From positions 1 through 64,000 of the forward strand of contig JAFWHS010000016.1 of assembly GCA_017511925.1 (NCBI GenBank): a stretch of 64,000 bases of DNA, in the 5' to 3' direction. Below the pieces are notes generated by a model. That model made no database searches and was not told the DNA's origin. It saw only the letters and a program-made list of their open reading frames with translations. Positions 18,424 through 27,461 of this stretch are shown in pieces; positions within the stretch are counted from its first letter, which is position 1, and each line of letters opens with the position of its first letter. This DNA comes from Candidatus Saccharimonadota bacterium (GTDB lineage: Bacteria; Patescibacteriota; Saccharimonadia; Saccharimonadales; Saccharimonadaceae). A program made the translations under genes and the position numbers.

Positions 18424-18846
18424 ATGAAAATTCATTCTGAGCAAGAAATGCTAGATTTTGGTAAAAAAGTTGCTGAGCAAATCACTAAAGCAAATGTGAC
18501 AGGACCCGTCGTCATTGAACTTATCGGTGATGTTGGCGCCGGCAAAACCACTTTCACGCGCGGTCTCGCCGAAGGCTTCAAAGCTAAAACTCCAGTCACT
18601 AGCCCCAGCTTCACTATTTCCAAATCCTACGCCCTACCAGACGACAAGACTCTCATCCACTACGATTTTTACCGCCTCTCAGACCCTGGTCTCATGGTAG
18701 AAGATCTTGAAGAAAATCTCAGTAATAAAAATAACATCATTGTAATCGAATGGGGCAATTCCATCGCAAATCTTTTGCCCAAAAATCATACTATCATTAA
18801 AATCAATTACAATGACGACAACACCCGCGAGGTAACCATACAATGA
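18424..18846 (+). CDS. tsaE: tRNA threonylcarbamoyladenosine biosynthesis ATPase TsaE
   Basis: 140 residues. Walker A GDVGAGKTTFTRG near residue 34, then SPSFTISKSY and IHYDFYRLSD, and VIEWGNSI near the end, as in TsaE. It works with TsaB and TsaD to make t6A37 on ANN-decoding tRNAs. The ATG at 18424 is chosen because the leaderless -10 places transcription start there; the open frame extends 20 codons further up into murC. It overlaps tsaB by 4 bp. Confidence 0.93.
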   Translation: MKIHSEQEMLDFGKKVAEQITKANVTGPVVIELIGDVGAGKTTFTRGLAEGFKAKTPVTSPSFTISKSYALPDDKTLIHYDFYRLSDPGLMVEDLEENLSNKNNIIVIEWGNSIANLLPKNHTIIKINYNDDNTREVTIQ

Positions 18847-19175
18847 AATTATATCTAGACACTAGCACCCCGGAAACTATCTTAAAACTAAACGATCGAG
18901 AATATCGCTATACTTTTGATCGCTCCCTCGCCGAAAAGCTCCTTGATTTTATTCGTGAAAAACTCGCAGAAAACAACGCCACTTGGCAGGACCTCACCGA
19001 AATCACTTTCATGTCTGGTCCGGGCTCTTTTACCGGACTTCGTATTGGCGCCAGCATCGTTAATGCACTCGCGCACGAACTAAATATCCCCCTCTACACT
19101 CACAAAGGTGAAAAAGTCAAAATTATCGCCCCAGATTACGGCCGCGGCGCGAATATCTCGTCACCACGGAAATAG
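18843..19175 (+). CDS. tsaB: Shortened TsaB (t6A scaffold protein)
   Basis: 110 residues, about half the usual TsaB length. The N-terminal lobe is intact: MKLYLDTSTPETILKL, TWQDLTEITFMSGPGSFTGLRIGASIVNALA. The tail IIAPDYGRGANISSPRK resembles the extreme C-terminus of full-length TsaB (the P-x-Y-x-R element). The second lobe is therefore missing as an internal loss rather than a simple truncation. TsaB is a pseudo-kinase partner of TsaD; the retained N-lobe is the part known to make the dimer contact. The 3' 53 bp overlap the convergent fibro-slime gene. Confidence 0.8.
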   Translation: MKLYLDTSTPETILKLNDREYRYTFDRSLAEKLLDFIREKLAENNATWQDLTEITFMSGPGSFTGLRIGASIVNALAHELNIPLYTHKGEKVKIIAPDYGRGANISSPRK

Positions 19176-20259
19176 CCGTCATCACAATCACTGCCAACAT
19201 ACATATAACCGTTGTCTGCACCACTACCGACACCGCCAAAGTCTTCTGTCTATCAGGCGCTACTTTCATATTTTCGCCAAGCGGTGCCACATAAGACGGA
19301 TCAGCCGGATTATAAGCTATCTCTACCCCGCCACTCTTTGCCAAACTACTGCTATTTATATTTGGCAACATATTTGCAAAATATAACTTAAATACCGAAC
19401 TCTCGCTATTTCTGTCCGCATGGAAAATCCTCACCACCGTGCTATCTCCACCATTTAATTTCACTCCCGCATAAGCATAATCTTCGTCACCCACCGCAGC
19501 ATATACCTCACCGTCTTCGTTTATCATAAAATGTGCCAGCATTTCATCATGAATTCCACCCATATCAAGCACCAACTTACTTCCCACAAACACCCACGTA
19601 TCATCATCTGCCACAATTTCAAATTTTTCACTACCATCCGCTATCACCTGAAACGGCACGCCCAAGCTCAAGGTAAACAAATGATTGTGCCCATTACTGT
19701 TTACGCTCTCATCCCCAGCTAAATCAATTTCATCCAGCGGATAAAAATTCTCATCCTCATATTTAAAAATCCTAGAACTCTCATTATAAACCAAGCTCAA
19801 AGTCCCAGCATAGCTCGTACTCAAACCATCCACAGCATTAAACCATCTCGCGAAATTATCTCCCCATACCCCACGATTTGGCAGCATCTGACCACCGCTA
19901 GCCACCGGCAAATAATCTTCGTCCAGTACACCCTCCACCATGTCAGCCTCCAAAGCATTCGTAAAATACCCACAGCTCGCCCACTCAAATTGACGATTTT
20001 TCACCACGCTAAACAAACTTACGCCATAAATATCCGCACACTCATCCATTTTTTGATCATAATAAAGGATCGGCACATTCACTACAGTGTCATTTTTTAC
20101 ATTAGCACTTGCTAGTATTGCCTCTGGCTGTTTACTAGTAACCTCTACTGCCAACTCTCTTACTGTATTGGATAGACCAAAGATTATAGCACTCATCCCA
20201 AGTACAGTCAGTACCATCACTGCCATACTTATACTTAGTGCGATGCGTCGCTTTTTCAT
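19123..20259 (-). CDS. Double-anchored membrane protein with a fibro-slime (PA14-like) domain
   Basis: 378 residues. There is an N-terminal membrane segment (about 7-32) and a C-terminal one (about 342-365, VVVQTTVICMLAVIVMTAISV) followed by basic residues. The outer domain contains FEIVADDDTWVFVGSKLVLDMGGIHDEM, the DDDxWVFxxxKLVxDxGGxH signature of the fibro-slime/PA14-like beta-sandwich, a fold that commonly binds glycans. A role in surface recognition is inference. The promoter is leaderless: TGCTATACT, 6 nt, ATG. Its 3' end runs 53 bp into tsaB on the other strand. Confidence 0.82.
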   Translation of the reverse strand: MKKRRIALSISMAVMVLTVLGMSAIIFGLSNTVRELAVEVTSKQPEAILASANVKNDTVVNVPILYYDQKMDECADIYGVSLFSVVKNRQFEWASCGYFTNALEADMVEGVLDEDYLPVASGGQMLPNRGVWGDNFARWFNAVDGLSTSYAGTLSLVYNESSRIFKYEDENFYPLDEIDLAGDESVNSNGHNHLFTLSLGVPFQVIADGSEKFEIVADDDTWVFVGSKLVLDMGGIHDEMLAHFMINEDGEVYAAVGDEDYAYAGVKLNGGDSTVVRIFHADRNSESSVFKLYFANMLPNINSSSLAKSGGVEIAYNPADPSYVAPLGENMKVAPDRQKTLAVSVVVQTTVICMLAVIVMTAISVVTRYSRRGRNLGR

Positions 20260-20265
20260 ATTTTC

Positions 20266-20271
20266 AGTATA
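20266..20271 (-). promoter_or_regulatory. Leaderless -10 of the fibro-slime gene
   Basis: TATACT with upstream TG, 6 nt before the ATG at 20259. It lies in the 15-bp gap to the clpP stop codon. Confidence 0.6.
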
Positions 20272-20274
20272 GCA

Positions 20275-20856
20275 CTATTTTATAATTTCATCTACTATAC
20301 CATAAGCTTTTGCTTCTTCGGCACTCATCCAATGATCGCGATCCATATCCTTTTCTACCTGTGCCAAAGATTTTCCGGTATTTTTTGCAAAAATTTCCGC
20401 CAATCGCTTTTTCAGGAAAATCCCTTCCTTTAGCATGATTTCTTGATCAGTGATTTTACCTTCCGTACCAGAAGATGGCTGGTGAATCATAATCCGGGCA
20501 TTTGGCAAAACATATCTTTTACCTTTCGCTCCACAAGAAAGTAACATCGCTCCCATGCTCGCCTGCAAACCAATGCCGATCGTTTCTACATCCGGCTCAA
20601 TATAATTTATCGTGTCAATTATAGCCAAACCATCATATACGCTGCCGCCAGGAGAGTTAATATACAACTTAATTGGTTTTTTGGGATCCTCATGCGCAAG
20701 ATAAAGTAGCTGTGCTACCACCAAATTTGCCGTATGGGCATTCACATCTTCACCAAGAAATACAATTCTGTCATTCAACAGTCGTGAATAAATATCATAC
20801 GCCCGTTCACCTTTATTAGTTTCTTCCACCACAGTTGGAACCAAATAATTTTTCAT
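20275..20856 (-). CDS. clpP: ATP-dependent Clp protease proteolytic subunit
   Basis: 193 residues with the catalytic triad in place: Ser100 in GLQASMGAM, His125 in [10 protein letters not shown], and the Asp near 172-174 in [12 protein letters not shown]. It forms the double-heptamer peptidase fed by ClpC or ClpX. The start is 1 nt after the clpC stop, with AGGAG at the end of clpC, so the two genes are co-transcribed and translationally coupled. Confidence 0.97.
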   Translation of the reverse strand: MKNYLVPTVVEETNKGERAYDIYSRLLNDRIVFLGEDVNAHTANLVVAQLLYLAHEDPKKPIKLYINSPGGSVYDGLAIIDTINYIEPDVETIGIGLQASMGAMLLSCGAKGKRYVLPNARIMIHQPSSGTEGKITDQEIMLKEGIFLKKRLAEIFAKNTGKSLAQVEKDMDRDHWMSAEEAKAYGIVDEIIK

Positions 20857-20857
20857 A

Positions 20858-23326
20858 TTACTCCTTTACTAATCTTAGTTTACCCTTTTCTAATTTAAGT
20901 GTCGGAATATCTCCCTTCACAAACTCTTCTGCAATTATCGCTTCCGAAAGCAAAGATTCTACCTCGTCTTCAATTTTTCTTCTGAGTGGCCTTGCACCAT
21001 TTTTTGGATCGTAACCTTCTTTAATTAGATATTCCTTTGCCTTATCCTCAACCTTAAGTCCAATTCCTTTTGTCGCCAAACGTTTCTTTAAATCATTAAT
21101 TAAATTATCAAAGATTTTTTCTACATCTTTTTTCGTCAAAGCGTGAAATACCAAAATATTATCCAAACGATTAATGAGTTCTGGCCGCATCACTTTTTTA
21201 AGTGCCTTCATCGCGTAGGCTTTATTTTCTTCATATTCTTCTTCTAGCGCCTTCTTGTCCTTCGCCGTCTTCGCCGTAAAACCAAGCTCACTTTCACGAT
21301 ACATATCTGCCGACCCGAGATTAGAAGTCAAAATCACAATTGTATTATTAAACTTGATTTTATTACCCTGTCCATCCGTCAAAATTCCATCTTCCAAAAT
21401 CTGCAACAGCAAATTAAATACATCCGGATGCGCTTTTTCGATTTCGTCAAACAGTATCACGGAATAAGGCTTCCTGCGCACCGCTTCAGTCAGCTTGCCA
21501 CCATCATCATAACCCACATATCCAGCCGGCGCACCTACGAGCCTAGACACATTATGTTTTTCGCCAAACTCACTCATGTCAATTTTGATCAAAGCATTTT
21601 CTCCACCAAACACCTCTCTCGCAATCACGCGCGCAAGCTCAGTCTTACCTACGCCAGTCGGACCCATAAATAGTAGAGAACCAATTGGGCGCCTCGAATC
21701 CGCAATGCCAGACCTACCACGTCTTATCGCTTTAGATACCGCCCTTACCGCCTCGTCCTGTCCAATAATAGATTTCTTCAACTCGTCTTCAAGCCCCATC
21801 AACATTTTCATTTCAGATCCATGCACTTTAGACACCGGAATTCCAGTCTTCAAAGACACCGCAGTTGCCAAATTTTCTTCCGTTAAAGTCGGGTTTTCAG
21901 TTTCCTTAATACCAGCTTTTTCAAGTTTTTTAATTTCCTGTTCTAACTTAGCGAGCTCAGTCTTGAGATTCGCCGCTTTTTCATAATCTTCTTTTTCAGC
22001 AGCCTCGCCAATTTTCTCTTCCAAAGCATTCTTTTCAATCTTCATTTTCTTATACTTGCCACCACCTTTTTTATCCGCCGCCACTTTTGCAATTGCCGAA
22101 GCCTCATCTATGATGTCAATCACTTTATCCGGCATAAATCTATCATTAATATATCTCTGGCTCATCGTAATAGCAGTTTCCAAGATCTCATCCGGAATCA
22201 CCACGCCATGATGATTCTCGTAATGTTTTTTAATGCCTTTCAAAATCCTAAGCGTCACCGTAGCGCTTGGCTCTTCTACCATCACAGTCTGGAATCTCCT
22301 AGACAACGCCTTATCCTTTTCTATCGTCTTGCGATATTCATCCAATGTTGTCGCGCCAATCAAATTAATCGTATTACGCGCCAAGACCGGCTTCAAAATA
22401 TTTGCCGCGTCCATCGATCCTTCCGAACTTCCCGCCCCACAGAGCAAATGAATCTCATCGATAAATAATAGCACCGAATCATCACCCGTCGCTTCATCAA
22501 TAATACCTTTGATGCGTTCTTCAAATTCGCCGCGGAATTTTGTCCCCGCCACTACTGACGACAAGTCCACCTGATAAATATGCTTGCCGATCAAGTTCCC
22601 CGGCACTTCATTTTTTACAATCCTCGTGGCAAGACCTTCCACAATCGCAGTCTTACCCACACCAGCTTCACCAATCAAAACTGGGTTAGATTTTGTGCGA
22701 CGCGACAATACCGTCACCACTCGCTCAATCTCATTTTCACGCCCAATCACCGTATCAAGTTTGCCAAGCTTCGCTTCTTCGGTCAAATCCTTACCGTACT
22801 TTTTCAAAAACCTCAAACCAGAATTTTTTACATACTTAGCTTTTTCGGCTTTTAGTTTTTCGTCCTTAGTTTGCTCTTCTACTAAGTCCTCAATTTCTAC
22901 AATAATTTTCTCAGTATCTACATTAAGCCCACTCAAAATTAGCGACGCTCTCGAATTCGGCTGGCTCAACAGAGCATATAATATATGCTCCGTACCAATC
23001 ATTGTTAAACCTTGTTCGCGCGTATAATTTTGCGCCATCCTTAGCGTCAAAATTACCGCCTCAGACAACGACATCATCGCCATATCTGATCCAGGCACTT
23101 CCACTGCAGTTTTGTTTAAAGATTTCTCTATTTCGTCTAATGTCGCACCGGCCTCACGCAAAAGTTTTGCGCCAGTGGACATATCAATCGCTATGATTCC
23201 AAGTAGTAAATGCTCAGTCCCCATGTAACCATTATTGTATCTCTTACTATAAAAATCAGATTTCTGCAAAGCAAATCTTGCATTCTCCGACAAATTTCTC
23301 ATTATTTCACTAAATTCTTCTTGCAT
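20858..23326 (-). CDS. clpC: ClpC-type AAA+ unfoldase
   Basis: 822 residues. An N-terminal Clp_N repeat domain ([36 protein letters not shown]), D1 with Walker A GEAGVGKT, a UVR motif-bearing middle region ([18 protein letters not shown]), D2 with Walker [14 protein letters not shown], and a C-terminal domain. The UVR region and linkage to clpP favour ClpC over ClpB. The ATG at 23326 is chosen because TATGAT lies 6 nt upstream; an in-frame GTG at 23350 falls inside the CIRCE operator and is rejected. Confidence 0.93.
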   Translation of the reverse strand: MQEEFSEIMRNLSENARFALQKSDFYSKRYNNGYMGTEHLLLGIIAIDMSTGAKLLREAGATLDEIEKSLNKTAVEVPGSDMAMMSLSEAVILTLRMAQNYTREQGLTMIGTEHILYALLSQPNSRASLILSGLNVDTEKIIVEIEDLVEEQTKDEKLKAEKAKYVKNSGLRFLKKYGKDLTEEAKLGKLDTVIGRENEIERVVTVLSRRTKSNPVLIGEAGVGKTAIVEGLATRIVKNEVPGNLIGKHIYQVDLSSVVAGTKFRGEFEERIKGIIDEATGDDSVLLFIDEIHLLCGAGSSEGSMDAANILKPVLARNTINLIGATTLDEYRKTIEKDKALSRRFQTVMVEEPSATVTLRILKGIKKHYENHHGVVIPDEILETAITMSQRYINDRFMPDKVIDIIDEASAIAKVAADKKGGGKYKKMKIEKNALEEKIGEAAEKEDYEKAANLKTELAKLEQEIKKLEKAGIKETENPTLTEENLATAVSLKTGIPVSKVHGSEMKMLMGLEDELKKSIIGQDEAVRAVSKAIRRGRSGIADSRRPIGSLLFMGPTGVGKTELARVIAREVFGGENALIKIDMSEFGEKHNVSRLVGAPAGYVGYDDGGKLTEAVRRKPYSVILFDEIEKAHPDVFNLLLQILEDGILTDGQGNKIKFNNTIVILTSNLGSADMYRESELGFTAKTAKDKKALEEEYEENKAYAMKALKKVMRPELINRLDNILVFHALTKKDVEKIFDNLINDLKKRLATKGIGLKVEDKAKEYLIKEGYDPKNGARPLRRKIEDEVESLLSEAIIAEEFVKGDIPTLKLEKGKLRLVKE

Positions 23327-23332
23327 ATTCCC

Positions 23333-23370
23333 ATCATAGCAAATTAGCACTCCAGAGTCAAGAGTGCTAA
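23333..23370 (-). promoter_or_regulatory. CIRCE operator (HrcA site) and leaderless promoter of clpC-clpP
   Basis: TTAGCACTC (23344-23352), a 9-nt spacer, GAGTGCTAA (23362-23370): a perfect CIRCE inverted repeat, the binding site of the heat-shock repressor HrcA. It covers the -35 region; the extended -10 TGCTATGAT ends 6 nt before the clpC ATG. Binding of HrcA would block polymerase directly, so clpC-clpP should be heat-inducible. Confidence 0.93.
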
Positions 23371-23391
23371 TTTATAATTTTTGATTCAAAT

Positions 23392-24132
23392 TTAAAACTT
23401 TGAATAATTATCCGAATTAGACAACATTTCATCAACAATGTTTACACTATCCAGCTCCCAATTTGCTTCATCACTCGGATTATCCACTGTATAAGCAACT
23501 TGTATATGATATACATAATAATCATATGCTTCATCCGAGAAAACCAATGTTGGCGCAGAACCACCACTAAATTCCTGACCTTTTGGATATCTGGCAATGC
23601 TACCCATACCCGAAATATTCTTATTTACATTAGCAAAATCCGGAAAATACTGACAACCATCAGAACAATCCACCCCCCAAACAGCAACACTGGTATAGCC
23701 GCTCTCGTAACTAAATCTATAACTTACCGTAGATAAAGCATCTGGTATCTTAATCTTTACACCCCACTCCCCCACATAAATATAATCTTCCGTGCCTACA
23801 TCGGTATCAGTGTCTATATTTATAATAGTATCCCCGTCACCCACCTGCTCCATAAGTTCATCATTCTGTTGCTTCAAGGTATTAATCTGATTGTTCAAAG
23901 CATCCTTCTGCGAATTCCCGTCCATCATTGCCCAAACACCAAAGCCAATCCCGCCAATTGCAAGCACAATACATAAAATCAACCCTAACAACATACCATT
24001 ATTTTTCTTTTTTTCTGGAGCTACCACTGGACTCATTGGCGCCTCCGTGACTTGCTCCGTCACAACTTGTTCTGAAATTACAGGTTCTCCACCCAGTGGA
24101 TTATTACCCCCCATATTATTATTTGGTTCCAT
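23392..24132 (-). CDS. Single-pass membrane protein, paralogue 1
   Basis: 246 residues, not recognised. A Pro/Glu/Asn-rich cytoplasmic tail of about 45 residues, a membrane segment (NGMLLGLILCIVLAIGGIGF, about 45-68), a short coiled coil (DALNNQINTLKQQNDELMEQ) and an outer beta-type domain with the motif YVGEWGVKIKIP and a likely disulfide (CSDGC). The 24182-24835 product has the same plan and motif, so the pair arose by tandem duplication. AAAGGGTG precedes the ATG. Confidence 0.75.
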   Translation of the reverse strand: MEPNNNMGGNNPLGGEPVISEQVVTEQVTEAPMSPVVAPEKKKNNGMLLGLILCIVLAIGGIGFGVWAMMDGNSQKDALNNQINTLKQQNDELMEQVGDGDTIINIDTDTDVGTEDYIYVGEWGVKIKIPDALSTVSYRFSYESGYTSVAVWGVDCSDGCQYFPDFANVNKNISGMGSIARYPKGQEFSGGSAPTLVFSDEAYDYYVYHIQVAYTVDNPSDEANWELDSVNIVDEMLSNSDNYSKF

Positions 24133-24181
24133 TTCACCCTTTCTAATTATTAAATAATATTACAAAAGTATAATTTTAATC

Positions 24182-24835
24182 TTAGATCTCTGAATAGTTT
24201 TCAGCATTAGATAGCATTGCTTCTACCACTGCCGCACTTTCTTCTTCCCATACTCTAAGCTCTTCACCTTCAGACACTAATGGCAAATCACCACTATATA
24301 CATATTCATATTCATCATCAGAGAATATGACTTCGCCATAGCTAAACCCAAGGTCCGCCGGCACTCTCATAATTTTCGCCATACCAAACGTTCCTTCAAC
24401 GCTAGCAAAATCCGGAAAAGCAAACTCACCCTCCGTTACGCCAGCAACAGTCAAACTAGAACTGCCATCTTTATATGGCACATACTCATAACTTACGGTC
24501 GTCAACTCTTCTGGAATTTTAATCTTCAAACCCCATTCGCCAACATACAAAAACTCCCCATCTTCTGGCTCCTCAACAATCAATGCAGCCTTCAACTCTG
24601 CAATCTCATTCTCCAAATCTGCAATTTTTTGATTACTAGAAATCATCTCATATACACCAAAGCCAATGCCACCAATCGCAAGCACAATACACAAAATCAG
24701 CCCAATCAACATACCATTTGATTTCTTTCCCTCCGGAGCTTTTACTACGCTTGACTCATCTTGCACTGCTGGAGTACTACCAAACGATTCACTTTGCACA
24801 GCCTGTGCACCTTGTATATTTTGATTTGGTTCCAT
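24182..24835 (-). CDS. Single-pass membrane protein, paralogue 2
   Basis: 217 residues, not recognised. Same order as its downstream neighbour: short tail, membrane segment (GMLIGLILCIVLAIGGIGFG), coiled coil (NQKIADLENEIAELKAAL), outer domain with YVGEWGLKIKIPEELTTVSYEY. It lacks the cysteine pair of paralogue 1. AAAGGAT precedes the ATG. Possible roles include sensing or cell-envelope binding; nothing in the sequence decides. Confidence 0.75.
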   Translation of the reverse strand: MEPNQNIQGAQAVQSESFGSTPAVQDESSVVKAPEGKKSNGMLIGLILCIVLAIGGIGFGVYEMISSNQKIADLENEIAELKAALIVEEPEDGEFLYVGEWGLKIKIPEELTTVSYEYVPYKDGSSSLTVAGVTEGEFAFPDFASVEGTFGMAKIMRVPADLGFSYGEVIFSDDEYEYVYSGDLPLVSEGEELRVWEEESAAVVEAMLSNAENYSEI

Positions 24836-24880
24836 CCCATCCTTTCTAATTAGCTTACGCTTACAATTATATCACAAATT

Positions 24881-26587
24881 TTATTCAGCCAACTCTTTTG
24901 CCATTTGTTCCAATTTACGAAAATCTGTTTTATTAGCTCTCGTCAACGGCAACTCATCCAAAAACACAACTTTACGTGGTATTTCATAACTCTTTAAAGT
25001 AATTCTCCGCTTCCCCAAATAAAACGGTTCCGTCGCGCTTTTTACAATTTCTCGCCTAATATTATTATTTCTCCCTACCCCTTCATTTGGTACCACAAAA
25101 GCACATGAGGAAAATCCTAATTTTTTATCCGGCATCTTCACTACATAGCATCTAGACACCAAATCGCTTTTTGCTACAGCCGCACGCACCACTTCGTAGT
25201 ACACTTTTGCCGGCACCGTATTAATGAAAAACGTCGCTCGTCCAACCAATGTTACAAAACCAGTCTCTGACACCGACGCAAGATCACCAGTATTGATAAA
25301 ATTACGCCCTTTAACTACTTTAATCTTTTCTTTCGTAAGCTCCGGCCTATTAAAATAACGATTCAAAGTATGTTTACCAGACACATAAAGCATACCAGTC
25401 TTACCAAATCCTAGCTCTTCATCAGTCTCCGGATCCAACACCATCACATGTGCACCAGGCACCACTCGTCCTACCGTATCAGGATGATACGTTGAACCAA
25501 CCGCCACCGTAATTGAACCTAAACACTCGCCCACACCATAGCCATTGCAAATTTTTACTTCCGCACCATGATCTTTAAAGTAATTCAAGATTTCTTCCGA
25601 TGCTTGCTTCTCCAAACGCTCTCCGCCAGAAATACACATTTTTACCGCCGACAAATCAAAATCTTCCGGTAATACTTTTGGCAAAGTATCAAATAGAAGC
25701 GGTACCGCCTGAATCACACTAATATCTTTGCTGAAATAATATTCAAAATTATCTTCTTCAAGATCTGGAGTCAAAATCACACATGACCCGCCAATAATCG
25801 GCGTCATCGCACTCGTCCAAAAACCATACGGACAGTCAAACTTCACAAACGATAACCATGTCCGCACCACTTTATCCCACATCTTAATCCCACTTGCCGC
25901 TTTAGAAAACAAAGCCGCCGCGATTAAATTTGCGTTAGTAAACACCATCGGCTTCGGTCCGCTCGTTGAGCCAGATGTAAAGGAGATCAAAGCCTCCTTG
26001 TTTCCGCCAAAAATCCCCAACGGCACTCTACCTTTGTATTTCTCCGCTATTTTACGAACCGTCTGCTTGCCGACCCACATATGATCAAGTGTCGACATCT
26101 CCAAAATTTCAGTCTGTTCTTCATCCACATCGCCGGCCGCAATTATCTCGCCATCCAAGTTTATTACCGTCTTCAAAGATTTCGCATCACGTTTCAAATC
26201 TTTGATTCTTCGGTCGCTATATTTATAAGTTACCACTACCTTAGATTGAAAATCATCTATATAATGTAACAAGGTTTCTCTGGGAGTTTTCTCATCCAAA
26301 AACGACACCAGCGCACCAATTTTATTCGCTGCCAAAAATATCAAAATATTATCATACATACTCCGCCCAGTCGCTACCGTAATAATATCGCCCTTTTTGA
26401 CACCCAACGCCAAAAGCGCCCTCGCCATTATCTTGCGATCGCTCTTCAACTCTCGCCTCGTAAAATCAAACTCTTTTTGATTTACAACTACATTATTCCA
26501 ATGCCGAAAACTCGACAAATCGAATAACGCCGAAATCGTCACTGGCGGTACTATAGGATCTTTTTTCTGCCCTTTAATCTTAAGCAT
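24881..26587 (-). CDS. ANL-superfamily adenylating enzyme (acyl-CoA synthetase-like)
   Basis: 568 residues. Core motifs of the AMP-forming acyl/aryl-CoA synthetase superfamily are visible: SFTSGSTSGPKPM (P-loop), NGYGVGECLG (A5), NTGDLAS (A7 with the ribose-binding Asp) and LPLTRANKTDFRKL with the catalytic Lys near the C-terminus. It should activate a carboxylic acid as an acyl-adenylate. No carrier protein, thioesterase or fatty-acid synthesis gene is nearby, so the substrate cannot be deduced; a scavenged fatty acid or a wall-linked acid are possibilities. The start overlaps the galU-like gene by 8 bp, so both are co-expressed. Confidence 0.82.
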   Translation of the reverse strand: MLKIKGQKKDPIVPPVTISALFDLSSFRHWNNVVVNQKEFDFTRRELKSDRKIMARALLALGVKKGDIITVATGRSMYDNILIFLAANKIGALVSFLDEKTPRETLLHYIDDFQSKVVVTYKYSDRRIKDLKRDAKSLKTVINLDGEIIAAGDVDEEQTEILEMSTLDHMWVGKQTVRKIAEKYKGRVPLGIFGGNKEALISFTSGSTSGPKPMVFTNANLIAAALFSKAASGIKMWDKVVRTWLSFVKFDCPYGFWTSAMTPIIGGSCVILTPDLEEDNFEYYFSKDISVIQAVPLLFDTLPKVLPEDFDLSAVKMCISGGERLEKQASEEILNYFKDHGAEVKICNGYGVGECLGSITVAVGSTYHPDTVGRVVPGAHVMVLDPETDEELGFGKTGMLYVSGKHTLNRYFNRPELTKEKIKVVKGRNFINTGDLASVSETGFVTLVGRATFFINTVPAKVYYEVVRAAVAKSDLVSRCYVVKMPDKKLGFSSCAFVVPNEGVGRNNNIRREIVKSATEPFYLGKRRITLKSYEIPRKVVFLDELPLTRANKTDFRKLEQMAKELAE

Positions 26588-27410
26588 CGCCTAGCACCAC
26601 ATTATTAGCATGTAACCACCCCTCGACCGACCCACCATCCAAAAACTCACCAGTAGTCGGCGCTACCTTCATTACGCCGCCATCTTTTATATACTCATCA
26701 ATCGGATCCGTCACCATATATTCTTGATCCCTTGGCCCAAAATCATGTTCATTTACATACGCCACAATTTTATCTAACAAATCTGGCGTCATAATATATT
26801 TAGATACATTGATCAAATTCGACGGCGCCTCTTCAACACTCGGCTTTTCTACCACTTCAACTAAATTCCCGTCTTTTGCCGAAAGCACACCATATTTCTC
26901 AACTTTATTTTTATCGATCCCTACTCCCAAAATTGCCGACTTATTGCCTTCTGAAGCCTTTATTAAAGCTTCTGCTGCCGACTCGCCACCCGGATTCCAA
27001 ATAAAGTCATCGCCCATAAACACCAACACCGGTTCATCAATTTTGTACTCTTCCACCACCAAGGCAATCGGCACCGCCGTGCCATATTTCCCAGCCGGAT
27101 CCTGCACCGTATAATGAATTGTCACATCATCCGGCAAAGTCTTTGCTAATTTCAATCTATCTTCTTTGCCACGTTCAGTCAAATATTCATTTAACGCCAA
27201 ATTATCCCGATAAAATTCCCTCACCTGGCAAGGCTCAACATTCGATATCACCATATAAATATCTTTTACGCCTGCCTTAATTAATTCCTGCACCGAATAA
27301 TCCACTAGCGGCCGATTTCCTACCGGCAACATAGATTTTTCAATAATCTTCGTAATCGGCAACCTTCTAGTGCCCCATCCGGCCACCGGTATAATTGCTT
27401 TCGTAATCAT
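26580..27410 (-). CDS. galU: UTP--glucose-1-phosphate uridylyltransferase
   Basis: 276 residues of the nucleotidyltransferase GT-A fold. PVAGWGTRRLPITK is the nucleotide-binding loop, EKSMLPVGNRPLVDY contains the conserved Lys, VFMGDDF binds metal, and DPIDEY/FLDGGSVEGWLHAN match the GalU C-terminus. It makes UDP-glucose for surface polysaccharide or glycolipid. The usual GalU loop motif reads GxGTR; here the sequence is GWGTR. A GCGAGG element lies 12 nt before the ATG and a TATAAT about 29 nt upstream. Confidence 0.9.
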   Translation of the reverse strand: MITKAIIPVAGWGTRRLPITKIIEKSMLPVGNRPLVDYSVQELIKAGVKDIYMVISNVEPCQVREFYRDNLALNEYLTERGKEDRLKLAKTLPDDVTIHYTVQDPAGKYGTAVPIALVVEEYKIDEPVLVFMGDDFIWNPGGESAAEALIKASEGNKSAILGVGIDKNKVEKYGVLSAKDGNLVEVVEKPSVEEAPSNLINVSKYIMTPDLLDKIVAYVNEHDFGPRDQEYMVTDPIDEYIKDGGVMKVAPTTGEFLDGGSVEGWLHANNVVLGDA

Positions 27411-27461
27411 AAAACAAAAACCTCGCTTATTTTCCCAAATTATACCACAAAGTTATTTTAT

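Noticed and set aside
23327-23350. GTG start for clpC inside the CIRCE operator
   Set aside because: It lies upstream of the -10 box and inside the operator; the ATG at 23326 has the 6-nt leaderless spacing.
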